Source: Pusillimonas sp044464525 (GTDB lineage Bacteria; Pseudomonadota; Gammaproteobacteria; Burkholderiales; Burkholderiaceae_B). From it: 64,000 bases of DNA. How positions within the stretch are numbered: position 1 is the stretch's first letter; each line of letters begins with the position of its first letter. Location of the stretch: assembly GCF_044464525.1 (NCBI RefSeq), contig NZ_JBIQLE010000006.1, forward strand, positions 75,760-139,759, written 5' to 3'. This document shows, in pieces, positions 1-8,502 of the stretch. The notes under the pieces are model-generated. The model was not told the origin of the DNA and did not search any database. It saw only the letters and a program-made list of their open reading frames with translations. The position numbers and the translations under genes are program-made.

Positions 1-3000
1 TTCTTTGACACGCTAAGCTTTGGCGACAAAATGGACGCCGCCATCGACCTGCTGATGGATGAAGTGCGGTCCCGCCTCAAGTTCCTGTGCGACGTGGGCC
101 TGGGCTACCTGTCTCTCGACCGGCAAAGCCGTACGCTCTCGGGCGGCGAGGTCCAGCGCATCAACCTGACCACAGCGCTGGGCACCTCGTTGGTCAATAC
201 TCTGTTCGTGCTGGACGAACCGTCCATCGGCCTACATCCTCGGGACATCCATCGCATAGTCCAGGTCATGCATCGTCTGCGCGACAATGGCAACACCCTG
301 GTCGTCGTCGAACACGACCCGCAAGTCATGGCGGCGGCGAACCGCATCATGGACGTGGGCCCCGGACCAGGCGAACGCGGCGGCCAGATCATTTTCGATG
401 GCACGCCCGAAGGCCTGCGCAACAGCCACACTCTTACCGGCGACTATCTGGCTGGCAGGCTGTCCGTCGAAGCGCCCCGGCCCATGCCGGTAGCCGACAA
501 CACGCCGCGCCTGTTGCTGGAAGGTGTCACCGCCAATAATCTGCAAGACATCTCCGTGTCGATTCCATTGGGCCGCCTGGTGTGCCTGACCGGGGTATCG
601 GGGTCGGGCAAATCCACCCTGGTGCAAGATGTGCTTTATCCCGCCTTGCTCAAGCAGCAGGGCAAACCGGTCGAGGCGCCGGGAGCGCATCGCCACCTGT
701 TGGGCGCCGAGCAAATCGCCGACGTCGTCATGGTCGACCAGACTCCCATCGGCAAGACGGCCCGCTCGAATCCCGCCAGCTTCGTCGGCGCGTTCGACGC
801 AATACGCAAGCTTTTCGCGCAAGCGCCGCTGGCCAAAGAGCGCGGCTATACACCGGGCACCTTCAGCTTCAACACCGGCGACGGCCGCTGCCCCACTTGC
901 GGCGGTACAGGCTTCGAGCACGTCGAAATGCAATTCCTTTCCGACGTCTACCTACGCTGCCCCGATTGCGACGGCAAGCGCTTCCGGCCCGAAGTACTGG
1001 AAGTGCGGGTCGAACACCTTGGCCGCAGCGCATCCATCGACCAAGTGCTGGACATGACCGTCAGCGAAGCGCTGGAGTTCTTCAATGGGCTGCGCGATGT
1101 GCAGTACGGACTGGCCCCATTGGCGGACGTTGGGCTGGAATATGTCCGCCTGGGCCAACCCGTGCCGACTCTATCCGGGGGCGAAGCACAGCGACTCAAG
1201 CTGGCCGGCCACTTGGCCGCGGCCGCCCGCGGCGGCATATCCACCGCCAAGGTGGCCAAGAAGGGCAGCCTGTTCCTGTTCGACGAACCCACGACCGGCC
1301 TGCATTTTGACGACATCGCCCGCCTGATGCGCGCCTTCCGCAAGCTGCTCGCGGCCGGTCACTCGCTATTGATTATCGAGCACAACCTGGACGTCATTCG
1401 GGCCGCCGACTGGCTGATAGACCTGGGCCCGGAGGGCGGCGACGCGGGCGGCTGCATCGTTGGCGTAGGAACGCCCCGCCAGCTTATGGACAACCCCGCC
1501 TCGTATACCGGTCGGGCGTTGAGCGAGTACGCCGACGACGTGCTATCGCCCGCCCCAGGCTCCTCCGGTGCCGATCGCGCCGCCAAAGTGACTGAGCCGG
1601 CGCTCTCTTATTCCGACGAACGCGGCACGCCTCTGCAATCAGTATTGCGCCGGGGCCGAGACGCGGCGCCCAGCATAGACATCGTCAACGCGCGCGAACA
1701 CAACTTGAAGGGAATCGACGTTTCCATTCCCCGCAATACCTTCACCGTCGTCACGGGCGTCTCGGGCTCAGGCAAATCCACACTGGCATTCGACATCTTG
1801 TTCAACGAAGGCCAACGGCGCTATCTCGAATCGCTTAACGCCTACGCGCGCGCCATCGTCCAGCCGGCGGGAAAGCCCGACGTCGACGCCATCTACGGCA
1901 TCCCACCCACCGTGGCGATCGAGCAGCGCACCAGCCGGGGCGGCCGTAAGTCCACGGTCGCCACCATGACCGAGATCCATCACTTCCTGCGTCTGCTGTA
2001 TGTCAAGCTTGGCACCCAGATGTGCCCCGATTGCCACGTACCCGTGCAGCCGCAGACGGCCGAGCAGATCGCCGCCCAGCTTCTGCGAGACTACAAGGGC
2101 CAGCATATCGGCCTTCTGGCGCCGCTGGTAACCGCGCGCAAGGGCTACTACACCGACCTGGCAAAATGGGCGGCCTCCAAGGGCCACACCCATCTGCGCG
2201 TGGACGGCGAGTTCATCCCTGTTTCGCCCTGGCCCCGCCTTGATCGCTACAAAGAACACACCATAGAACTGCCCATCGCCGACCTGGTGATTGACCCGCG
2301 TCATGAACTACAGCTACGCCAGGCCATACGCCAAGCGCTGGAACATGGGCACGGCGCCTTGAACGTCCTGCCCGGCCTTACCGCCGACACAGCGGATTCA
2401 ATCGAAGCGCGCCGCGCCGGCGGCCTGGACGATTCGGCTCTGCAGACCCTGAGCTTCTCGGTCAAGCGGGCCTGCCCTTGCTGCGGAACCAGCTTTCCCG
2501 AACCTGATCCTCGCCTTTTCTCATACAACTCCAAGCACGGCTGGTGCCCGGGCTGCTTCGGCACCGGCTTGCAATTAAAAGGATTCGACGCAGAGCAGAC
2601 CGGCGAGGAGACAAGCTGGAACGCCTGGTATGACGGCCCCGCCCCCACCTGCCCCACCTGCGATGGCGAGCGCCTGAACCGAGTCGCCCGCGCCTTCCTG
2701 TGGCGGGACCGTTCCATTGCTCAGTTTGCCGCACTGTCCGTTTCCGAGGCCTACACATTCTTCAGGGCCCTGGTGTCGCGCGGGCGCGAAGAAGAGATTT
2801 CCCGCGACATCCTGACGGAAATCCGCAGCCGGCTCGACTTCATGCAAGAGGTCGGCCTGGGCTACCTGGCCCTTGACCGCGCCGCACCCACCCTTTCGGG
2901 CGGCGAAGCACAACGCATTCGCCTTGCCGCCCAACTAGGCTCAAACCTGCAGGGCGTCTGCTATGTGCTGGACGAACCCACCATCGGACTGCACCCGCGT

Positions 3001-4338
3001 GACAATCGCATCCTGCTCAACGCCCTGGCCCGGCTCGAGAAGAACGGCAACACGCTTGTGGTGGTCGAGCATGACGAAGACACCATACGGCGCGCCTCGC
3101 ACGTTATCGACATCGGCCCTGGCGCAGGCGTGCGTGGCGGACGCGTGGTCGCCCAAGGCACGGTGCACGAAGTCATGGAATCGCCGGATTCTCTGACGGG
3201 AAAATACCTGCGCCATCCGCTCGTCCATCCCTTGCAGCCGCGCCGCCCCGTTGACGACAACACGGCCATGATCACCGTACGCGGCGCCCACTTGCACAAC
3301 CTGCACAATGTCGACGCCCATATTCCCATCGGCCGCCTCAGCGTCGTCACCGGTGTCTCGGGCTCGGGCAAATCCACTCTGGCACGAGATGTTCTGCTGG
3401 ACAATCTCGCCCACGCAGTCGCTTCCCGGGGTGAGGTCAGTTGGCAAGGCTGCGTCGGCATCGAAGGTTGGGAACCCATCGACCGGGTGCTTGAAGTCGA
3501 CCAAACCCCCATTGGCAAGACGCCCCGCTCCTGCCCGGCCACCTACGTCGGCTTCTGGAACGATGTGCGCAAACTGTTTGCCGAGACGCGCGATGCTCGA
3601 GTACGCGGCTGGACCGCCGCGCGCTTCTCGTTCAACACCGGCGACGGTCGCTGTCCCATCTGCGAAGGCCAGGGCATGCGCACGATAGAAATGAGCTTCC
3701 TGCCCGATGTAAAAGTACCTTGCGACGCGTGCAATGGCGAACGCTTCAATCGCGACACCCTCGGCGTTACCTGGGGGAACAAGAACGCGGGCGAGGTCCT
3801 GAAGCTCGAAGTGGACGACGCCATCGAGTATTTCGCCGCGCACTCACGCATATGGCGCCCCTTGAGATTGATGCAGGACGTCGGCTTGGGTTATCTGACC
3901 TTGGGCCAGCCCTCGCCCACTCTCTCGGGTGGCGAGGCGCAGCGAATCAAGCTGGTTACCGAACTCACCAAGGCCAGGCTGACTGACGGGGTGATAAAAA
4001 CCGGCCGAGCCTCGCGAATTCCACATACCTTGTATGTTTTGGACGAACCGACAGTGGGTCTGTCGATGGCCGACGTCGAAAAACTGATCCACGTATTACA
4101 CCGCCTGGTCGAAGCTGGCAACACGGTAGTGGTGATCGAACACAACCTGGACGTAATCGCCGAAGCGGACTGGATCGTAGACATGGGCCCGGAAGGCGGA
4201 ACCGGCGGCGGCCGCCTGGTCGCGGCAGGAACACCGGAGCATGTCATGGAACTGAAGGACACGTCGCATACGGGGACGGTACTGGCCGAGTTCATGCAAA
4301 CCACCGGATCTGTAGTGTCCGAGGCGCAGGCTAACTAA
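1..4338 (+). CDS. uvrA: Tandem (double) excinuclease ABC subunit UvrA, 5' end outside the window
   Basis: DNA-damage recognition ATPase of nucleotide excision repair, which loads UvrB in the cytoplasm. The reading frame is open from base 1, so the start lies upstream. About 1445 codons are present and contain nearly two whole UvrA units. Counting from base 1, the first unit shows an LSGGE signature and LDEPSIGLHPRD Walker B near codons 46-75, a second ATPase domain with Walker A GVSGSGKSTL near 200, a CPTCGGTG/CPDCDGKRF zinc finger, and LSGGE near 391. After a linker around codons 520-570 the second unit begins, with Walker A near 590, CPCCG and CPGC zinc ligands, LSGGE near 965, a fourth Walker A near 1120, a CPICEGQG/CDACNGERF zinc module and LSGGE near 1310. 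Ordinary UvrA is about 940 residues, so this is a head-to-tail fusion of two copies. All visible ATPase motifs look intact. Confidence 0.95.
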   Translation, partial: FFDTLSFGDKMDAAIDLLMDEVRSRLKFLCDVGLGYLSLDRQSRTLSGGEVQRINLTTALGTSLVNTLFVLDEPSIGLHPRDIHRIVQVMHRLRDNGNTLVVVEHDPQVMAAANRIMDVGPGPGERGGQIIFDGTPEGLRNSHTLTGDYLAGRLSVEAPRPMPVADNTPRLLLEGVTANNLQDISVSIPLGRLVCLTGVSGSGKSTLVQDVLYPALLKQQGKPVEAPGAHRHLLGAEQIADVVMVDQTPIGKTARSNPASFVGAFDAIRKLFAQAPLAKERGYTPGTFSFNTGDGRCPTCGGTGFEHVEMQFLSDVYLRCPDCDGKRFRPEVLEVRVEHLGRSASIDQVLDMTVSEALEFFNGLRDVQYGLAPLADVGLEYVRLGQPVPTLSGGEAQRLKLAGHLAAAARGGISTAKVAKKGSLFLFDEPTTGLHFDDIARLMRAFRKLLAAGHSLLIIEHNLDVIRAADWLIDLGPEGGDAGGCIVGVGTPRQLMDNPASYTGRALSEYADDVLSPAPGSSGADRAAKVTEPALSYSDERGTPLQSVLRRGRDAAPSIDIVNAREHNLKGIDVSIPRNTFTVVTGVSGSGKSTLAFDILFNEGQRRYLESLNAYARAIVQPAGKPDVDAIYGIPPTVAIEQRTSRGGRKSTVATMTEIHHFLRLLYVKLGTQMCPDCHVPVQPQTAEQIAAQLLRDYKGQHIGLLAPLVTARKGYYTDLAKWAASKGHTHLRVDGEFIPVSPWPRLDRYKEHTIELPIADLVIDPRHELQLRQAIRQALEHGHGALNVLPGLTADTADSIEARRAGGLDDSALQTLSFSVKRACPCCGTSFPEPDPRLFSYNSKHGWCPGCFGTGLQLKGFDAEQTGEETSWNAWYDGPAPTCPTCDGERLNRVARAFLWRDRSIAQFAALSVSEAYTFFRALVSRGREEEISRDILTEIRSRLDFMQEVGLGYLALDRAAPTLSGGEAQRIRLAAQLGSNLQGVCYVLDEPTIGLHPRDNRILLNALARLEKNGNTLVVVEHDEDTIRRASHVIDIGPGAGVRGGRVVAQGTVHEVMESPDSLTGKYLRHPLVHPLQPRRPVDDNTAMITVRGAHLHNLHNVDAHIPIGRLSVVTGVSGSGKSTLARDVLLDNLAHAVASRGEVSWQGCVGIEGWEPIDRVLEVDQTPIGKTPRSCPATYVGFWNDVRKLFAETRDARVRGWTAARFSFNTGDGRCPICEGQGMRTIEMSFLPDVKVPCDACNGERFNRDTLGVTWGNKNAGEVLKLEVDDAIEYFAAHSRIWRPLRLMQDVGLGYLTLGQPSPTLSGGEAQRIKLVTELTKARLTDGVIKTGRASRIPHTLYVLDEPTVGLSMADVEKLIHVLHRLVEAGNTVVVIEHNLDVIAEADWIVDMGPEGGTGGGRLVAAGTPEHVMELKDTSHTGTVLAEFMQTTGSVVSEAQAN

Positions 4339-4478
4339 CCTCTTTGTGGCGCCGTTGGTTCTAAATCCGCCCCCGCGCTGCGGGTACTGGTTGGAGCGGC
4401 CGGTGCCTTGCTCGAAGGCTGCCCATGAACGACCATGTCACAACGACTCGTGAGTTCTCACAGTTCTAGGCATCATGA

Positions 4479-4699
4479 GGCGCGGGGTGGGGCTGTGTAA
4501 AGGGGCGACGTCCGACCAAGCCGAGCACCCTGTCAATTTTGGGGAGGCAAGCCCGGAACTGTTTGAGCGGGCAGCTTGGCGGACCACTGGTCCGCCGCCC
4601 GCGAGTTTTTCGGGCGCCCCAAAATTGACAGGGTGGGAGGGAAGCCGGCAAAGCCGGCCGCAGGGAGCGGCGCCCCTTTACACAGCCCCACCCCGCGCC
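4479..4699. repeat. Nested long inverted repeat (221 bp) between convergent genes
   Basis: The non-coding space 4339-4712 separates the converging uvrA and tcdA genes. Inside it a perfect 29-bp arm (4479-4507) is complementary to 4671-4699. Further in, a perfect 19-bp arm (4526-4544) pairs with 4617-4635. A gcccg/cgggc pair (4551-4555/4611-4615), a gcgggc/gcccgc pair (4567-4572/4597-4602) and a 9-bp stem with a 1-nt loop (4578-4596) complete the axis. The whole element could fold as one giant hairpin in RNA from either strand or as a DNA cruciform. It may act as a two-way terminator, or be a non-autonomous element. No target-site duplication or transposase is visible. Confidence 0.85.
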
Positions 4700-4712
4700 G
4701 GCTCAAGAACGA

Positions 4713-5582
4713 TCAAACCGCAAACTTCCCATTGCCAATAAAGTGAATCGCCTCAGCCGCAGCCGCCATCCCCATTGACCCCGTGATCGCCACTGCCGAC
4801 CCATAGCCCGCGCACGACAACCCCTGCAATCCCACGCCCCCAAGCTCTCGAGGCTGAGTATCCGTCCACTGCTCCGGCAAGATAGCCGGCTGATCGAACC
4901 ACAAGGCACGCACCCCCATGCGAGGCACACGCTTCAGCGCCTTGCCATTAGCATCCGCCCCCTTCGGGTACCCATGGTGACGCCGCAGCGTATTGCGCAG
5001 CTTCGCCAATAATGCATCATTCAATGCAGTGGACAAGTCTCCGGCCCGCAGGGCCAGCACGTTCGTCTTCCCCCCTGCCCCGCCGCACACCACAATGGGC
5101 AGCTTGCGGCGCCGCGCCTCCAGAATCATCGCTATCTTCGCGCTTGCCTGATCCGTACAATCGATAAGCACATTCAAATCCGCGGCTAAAACATCGGCCA
5201 CATTTTCCGGTGTCACGAAATCATCGATAAGATGCAGCCCACAGTGCGGGTTGATGCCCCGCACCCGCGCCGCCATCGCGTTGACTTTAGATTGCCCCAG
5301 GGTTTCAGTAAGCGCATGCAGCTGCCGATTGACGTTTGACTCCGCAACATGATCCATGTCGACCAATGTCAGGCGTCCCACTCCCGACCGCGCCAGCGCC
5401 TCCGCGCACCAGGACCCTACCCCGCCGATGCCCGCCACCGCCACGTGCGCACCCGCCAACTTGCGTAGCGTTTCCGGCCCGTAGAGGCGCTCGAGCCCGC
5501 CGAATCGGCGCTCAAGGTCTGCCTGGTCCGGCCCTGGGCCGGCACCCACATCAGCTTCAGATATATCCATATATCGCTGCAT
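4713..5582 (-). CDS. tcdA: tRNA threonylcarbamoyladenosine dehydratase TcdA (CsdL/YgdL)
   Basis: E1-like (ThiF/MoeB/HesA) enzyme that uses ATP to cyclise the t6A modification at position 37 of tRNA to ct6A. The N-terminus has RRFGGLERLYG followed by the nucleotide-binding GIGGVGSWCAEALARSG, then LVDMDHVAESNVNRQLHA, the usual adenylation-domain order. A later LIDCTDQASAK segment also fits the family. I chose the ATG at 5582 (289 aa) because GGGGAA lies about 7 nt upstream. An ATG at 5636 would add 18 residues and one at 5570 would remove four. The gene is divergent from the ChaC-like gene. tsaC/sua5, which acts earlier in t6A synthesis, is also in this window but far away. Confidence 0.9.
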   Translation of the reverse strand: MQRYMDISEADVGAGPGPDQADLERRFGGLERLYGPETLRKLAGAHVAVAGIGGVGSWCAEALARSGVGRLTLVDMDHVAESNVNRQLHALTETLGQSKVNAMAARVRGINPHCGLHLIDDFVTPENVADVLAADLNVLIDCTDQASAKIAMILEARRRKLPIVVCGGAGGKTNVLALRAGDLSTALNDALLAKLRNTLRRHHGYPKGADANGKALKRVPRMGVRALWFDQPAILPEQWTDTQPRELGGVGLQGLSCAGYGSAVAITGSMGMAAAAEAIHFIGNGKFAV

Positions 5583-5706
5583 GCCCTTGTTCCCCGATTT
5601 GACCCGAGACGCAAGGTATAGAATCATGGTTTGCAATTGAACTGAACATTAGACCACGCGCCAGGCCGCCCTTTTAGCCCAAGCGCTCATCACCGTCTTT
5701 ATTGCC

Positions 5707-6357
5707 GTGACTTCCTCCGACTCGCTCGAAACCCTATTCGCCACATCCGGCGCCAGCTTCCGCCTGCTAACCGACGAGCAGCGTAAAGCCTCGCTGGATG
5801 CCTCGCTCGCCCATTGGAATGGTCGCGACGATTTATGGGTGTACGGCTATGGCTCCCTAATTTGGCGCCCCGAATTCAACTTCACCGAAAGCCGACCAGC
5901 CCTGCTGCGTGGCTATCACCGCTCGCTATGCCTGTGGTCGCACGTCAATCGCGGCACTCCCGAACGACCCGGCCTGGTGTTCGGGCTCGACATCGGCGGC
6001 TCATGCCGCGGCATGGTCTATCGCATCCCCGCGGAAGAAGTCCCGCACACGCTCACCCAACTGTGGGTACGCGAAATGCCCAGCGGCGCCTATCTTCCCA
6101 AATGGCTAAGCTGCGCAAGCGAGTCCGGCCATGTTCAGGCACTGTCTTTCGTGATGGACCGCAGTCAAGACGCCTACGTTCGCGACCTGACACATGAACA
6201 GCTCGTCGCCATCGTTCGCGACGCCCACGGCGTATACGGCTCATGTATCGAATATGTATTAGAGACCGCTCACGCGCTCGAAGACGCCGGCATCCACGAC
6301 CGCAAGCTGGACGCCCTCGTACGGGAATTGAAGTCTCTCTCGGCAACAGCAAGCTGA
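5707..6357 (+). CDS. ChaC-type gamma-glutamylcyclotransferase
   Basis: Predicted cytoplasmic enzyme cleaving glutathione to 5-oxoproline and Cys-Gly. The protein is 216 aa. The family's substrate-binding loop is seen as YGYGSLIWRP near residues 46-55, followed by LLRGYHRSLCLWS and NRGTPERPGLVFGL. The likely catalytic acid is Glu123 in WVREMPSGAYLPKW. The C-terminal region with YVRDLTHEQL and GSCIEYVLET is also typical of ChaC. The start is a GTG with no clear Shine-Dalgarno sequence, so it is uncertain; no ATG is available near the N-terminus. It lies about 87 bp upstream of pdxH on the same strand. Confidence 0.85.
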   Translation: MTSSDSLETLFATSGASFRLLTDEQRKASLDASLAHWNGRDDLWVYGYGSLIWRPEFNFTESRPALLRGYHRSLCLWSHVNRGTPERPGLVFGLDIGGSCRGMVYRIPAEEVPHTLTQLWVREMPSGAYLPKWLSCASESGHVQALSFVMDRSQDAYVRDLTHEQLVAIVRDAHGVYGSCIEYVLETAHALEDAGIHDRKLDALVRELKSLSATAS

Positions 6358-6443
6358 TCTACCCATGCGTCCGGTCTCGAAACCGGCCAAGCGGGTAGAA
6401 TAGTTCTTTCGACGAAAAAACGTCCCGCCCTGTTATTTCACCC

Positions 6444-7076
6444 ATGTCCATTGCCGATCTACGCCAGATCTACAAAAAAAGCGTGTTGCTCGAGAACTCG
6501 CTGTCGGCCTCGCCGTTGAATCAGTTTTCGCTCTGGTTCGACGAGGCTGTTCAAGCCAACGCCATCGAGCCCAACGCCATGACCCTGGCCACCGCCGATG
6601 CCGAAGGCCGCCCCTCGGCCCGCATCGTACTGCTCAAGGGAATAGACGAACAGGGGCTGGTGTTCTTTACCAATTACCACTCGCGTAAAGGCCATGACCT
6701 GGCCGTGCAGCCCCACGCCAGTTTGCTGTTCTTCTGGCCTCAGCTAGAACGCCAGGTGCGATTTGAAGGCCCAGTGGAAAAAATCAGCGCCAAAGAATCC
6801 GACCAATACTTCGATAGCCGGCCGCTGGGCTCGCGCATCGGAGCATGGGCCTCGCCCCAAAGCCAGCCCATCAGCCGAAAGGAACTCGAGACGCGTACGC
6901 GCGAATTTGCTGAATCTCTGGGCGATAAACCCGCCCGCCCACCGCATTGGGGCGGCTACCGGCTGCTGCCCGATCGGGTCGAATTTTGGCAGGGCCGCCC
7001 CTCGCGCCTGCACGACAGGCTGGTATATCAGCGCGACGAGCTCGGCCAGTGGCAAGTTACACGCCTGGCTCCCTGA
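6444..7076 (+). CDS. pdxH: Pyridoxamine/pyridoxine 5'-phosphate oxidase
   Basis: FMN-dependent oxidase that makes pyridoxal 5'-phosphate from PNP or PMP in vitamin B6 salvage and synthesis. At 210 aa it has normal family length. Visible signatures are the N-terminal MSIADLRQIYKK, NAMTLATAD, the FMN-binding RIVLLKG and FFTNYHSRKG, LGSRIGAWASPQS, and the C-terminal WGGYRLLPDRVEFWQGRPSRLHDR signature, which ends in the substrate-phosphate-binding RLHDR. It is followed after 9 bp by a flavin reductase-type gene, so the two are probably co-transcribed. Confidence 0.97.
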   Translation: MSIADLRQIYKKSVLLENSLSASPLNQFSLWFDEAVQANAIEPNAMTLATADAEGRPSARIVLLKGIDEQGLVFFTNYHSRKGHDLAVQPHASLLFFWPQLERQVRFEGPVEKISAKESDQYFDSRPLGSRIGAWASPQSQPISRKELETRTREFAESLGDKPARPPHWGGYRLLPDRVEFWQGRPSRLHDRLVYQRDELGQWQVTRLAP

Positions 7077-7085
7077 ACACGGTTT

Positions 7086-7610
7086 ATGACTGCACACGCA
7101 CCCGATTTCGACGCTGCTTTCTTTCGTTCCGCCCTCGGCAGGTTCCCCACCGGCGTGACCATCGTCATGACGCAGAACCAGAGCGATGGGCGACCCATCG
7201 GCCTGACCATCAGCTCGTTCAACTCTGTATCGCTTGATCCACCGCTGGTATCCTGGACGTTGACCAAGAAGGCCGCATCGCTGGGGCATTTCGATCGCTC
7301 CGAACGCTACGTCATCCACGTGTTGTCGGCTCGACAACTGCCCCTGGCCCGGAAGTTCGCCAGCGGTTCCCAGGCAGAACGATTTGCCGGCGTAACCCTT
7401 GCCGGCTCGCCCGGCGGCGTTCCTATGCTGGACAGCGCCGACTGCGCCGCCTGGTTCGAGTGCTACAACCTTTGCCGACACGAAGCGGGAGACCACGTTA
7501 TCTTCATTGGCCAGGTCGAGCGCTGCGGGCACGCTGCACACCAGCCGCTGGTCTACCATGCCGGCGACTTCGACCTGACCCCTTCACACGATCCCTTGTC
7601 CGATCACTGA
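7086..7610 (+). CDS. Flavin reductase-domain (FMN-binding split barrel) protein
   Basis: Small 174-aa protein of the flavin reductase-like family, which uses NAD(P)H to reduce free FMN/FAD for a partner monooxygenase. Features seen are FRSALGRFPTGVTIVMT, IGLTISSFNSVSLDPPLVSWTL (the FMN-binding strand and loop) and GDHVIFIGQVERC near the C-terminus. No monooxygenase partner is adjacent: the neighbours are pdxH (9 bp upstream) and purU (43 bp downstream). The partner, and even its true substrate, cannot be told from the sequence. Confidence 0.85.
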   Translation: MTAHAPDFDAAFFRSALGRFPTGVTIVMTQNQSDGRPIGLTISSFNSVSLDPPLVSWTLTKKAASLGHFDRSERYVIHVLSARQLPLARKFASGSQAERFAGVTLAGSPGGVPMLDSADCAAWFECYNLCRHEAGDHVIFIGQVERCGHAAHQPLVYHAGDFDLTPSHDPLSDH

Positions 7611-7653
7611 CCCGAGCCGCAGCCGGCTCGGCAACGCTACACGACGCTTGACC

Positions 7654-8502
7654 ATGAACGACTTCATTCTTACTTTATCCTGTCCCGACCGCATCGGCAT
7701 CGTCCACAGCGTCACGGGCTGGCTTCTCGGCCTGCACGGCAATATCATTGACGCACAGCAATTCGGCGACATCGAAGAAGAGCGATTCTTCCTGCGGGTC
7801 CATTTCAAATTGCCCCTGCCCTCCACAGTCGAGTCATTAGAAGAAAGTTTCGCCTCTGTAGCGACGCGCTTCAGCATGGATGCGCGCATCCATGACGCCA
7901 ATCGCAAGGCGCGGTTATTGATCCTGGTCAGTCGCCAAGGGCATTGCCTGAACGATCTGCTGTTTCGCACTCATAGCGGGCAACTGCCGGTGCAGATCGC
8001 CGCAATCGCGTCGAACCATAATGATTTCGCGAACATGGCGGCTTCATACGACATTCCTTTTCATCACCTGCCGGTCACGGCCGAAAGCAAGAGCCGGCAA
8101 GAACAGCAGATACTCGAGCTTGTCGAAAAGCAGGAAGTCGACCTCGTGGTGCTGGCCCGCTACATGCAGATTCTGTCGCCCGAACTTTGCGAGGCGCTGT
8201 CCGGGCGCGCCATCAACATCCACCACAGCTTTTTGCCCAGCTTCAAGGGCGCGCGTCCCTATCACCAGGCCCATGCCCGCGGGGTCAAGATCATCGGGGC
8301 CACCGCGCATTACGTCACGTCCGATCTGGACGAAGGCCCCATCATCGAACAAGACATCGAGCGCGTCGACCATTCGATGAGCGCCCGGCAACTGACCCGT
8401 GTGGGCAGCGACGTCGAATCACTCGTGCTGGCGCGCGCGGTGCGCAACCATGTCGAGCACCGCATCCTGCTCAACGGCAACCGTACAGTCGTATTCAAAT
8501 AG
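7654..8502 (+). CDS. purU: Formyltetrahydrofolate deformylase
   Basis: Hydrolyses 10-formyl-THF to formate and THF, balancing the one-carbon pool. The protein is 282 aa, with an N-terminal ACT domain (LSCPDRIGIVHSVTGWL) and a C-terminal formyltransferase-fold domain. The latter carries ASNHNDFANMAASYDIPF, LARYMQILSP, INIHHSFLPSFKGARPYHQA (HxSxLPxF-type catalytic motif) and GATAHYVTSDLDEGPIIEQD with the conserved Asp. I start at the ATG at 7654; a TTG two codons upstream is less likely. Its last 8 bases overlap the 3' end of the convergent LysR gene. Confidence 0.95.
   Translation: MNDFILTLSCPDRIGIVHSVTGWLLGLHGNIIDAQQFGDIEEERFFLRVHFKLPLPSTVESLEESFASVATRFSMDARIHDANRKARLLILVSRQGHCLNDLLFRTHSGQLPVQIAAIASNHNDFANMAASYDIPFHHLPVTAESKSRQEQQILELVEKQEVDLVVLARYMQILSPELCEALSGRAINIHHSFLPSFKGARPYHQAHARGVKIIGATAHYVTSDLDEGPIIEQDIERVDHSMSARQLTRVGSDVESLVLARAVRNHVEHRILLNGNRTVVFK

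Noticed and set aside
4479..4699. Calling the nested palindrome an insertion sequence or MITE
   Set aside because: No transposase and no target-site duplication at the ends; kept as a repeat only.
4475..4741. Short open frame inside the big palindrome
   Set aside because: Its sequence is set by the inverted repeat, and it has no ribosome-binding site or recognisable protein.
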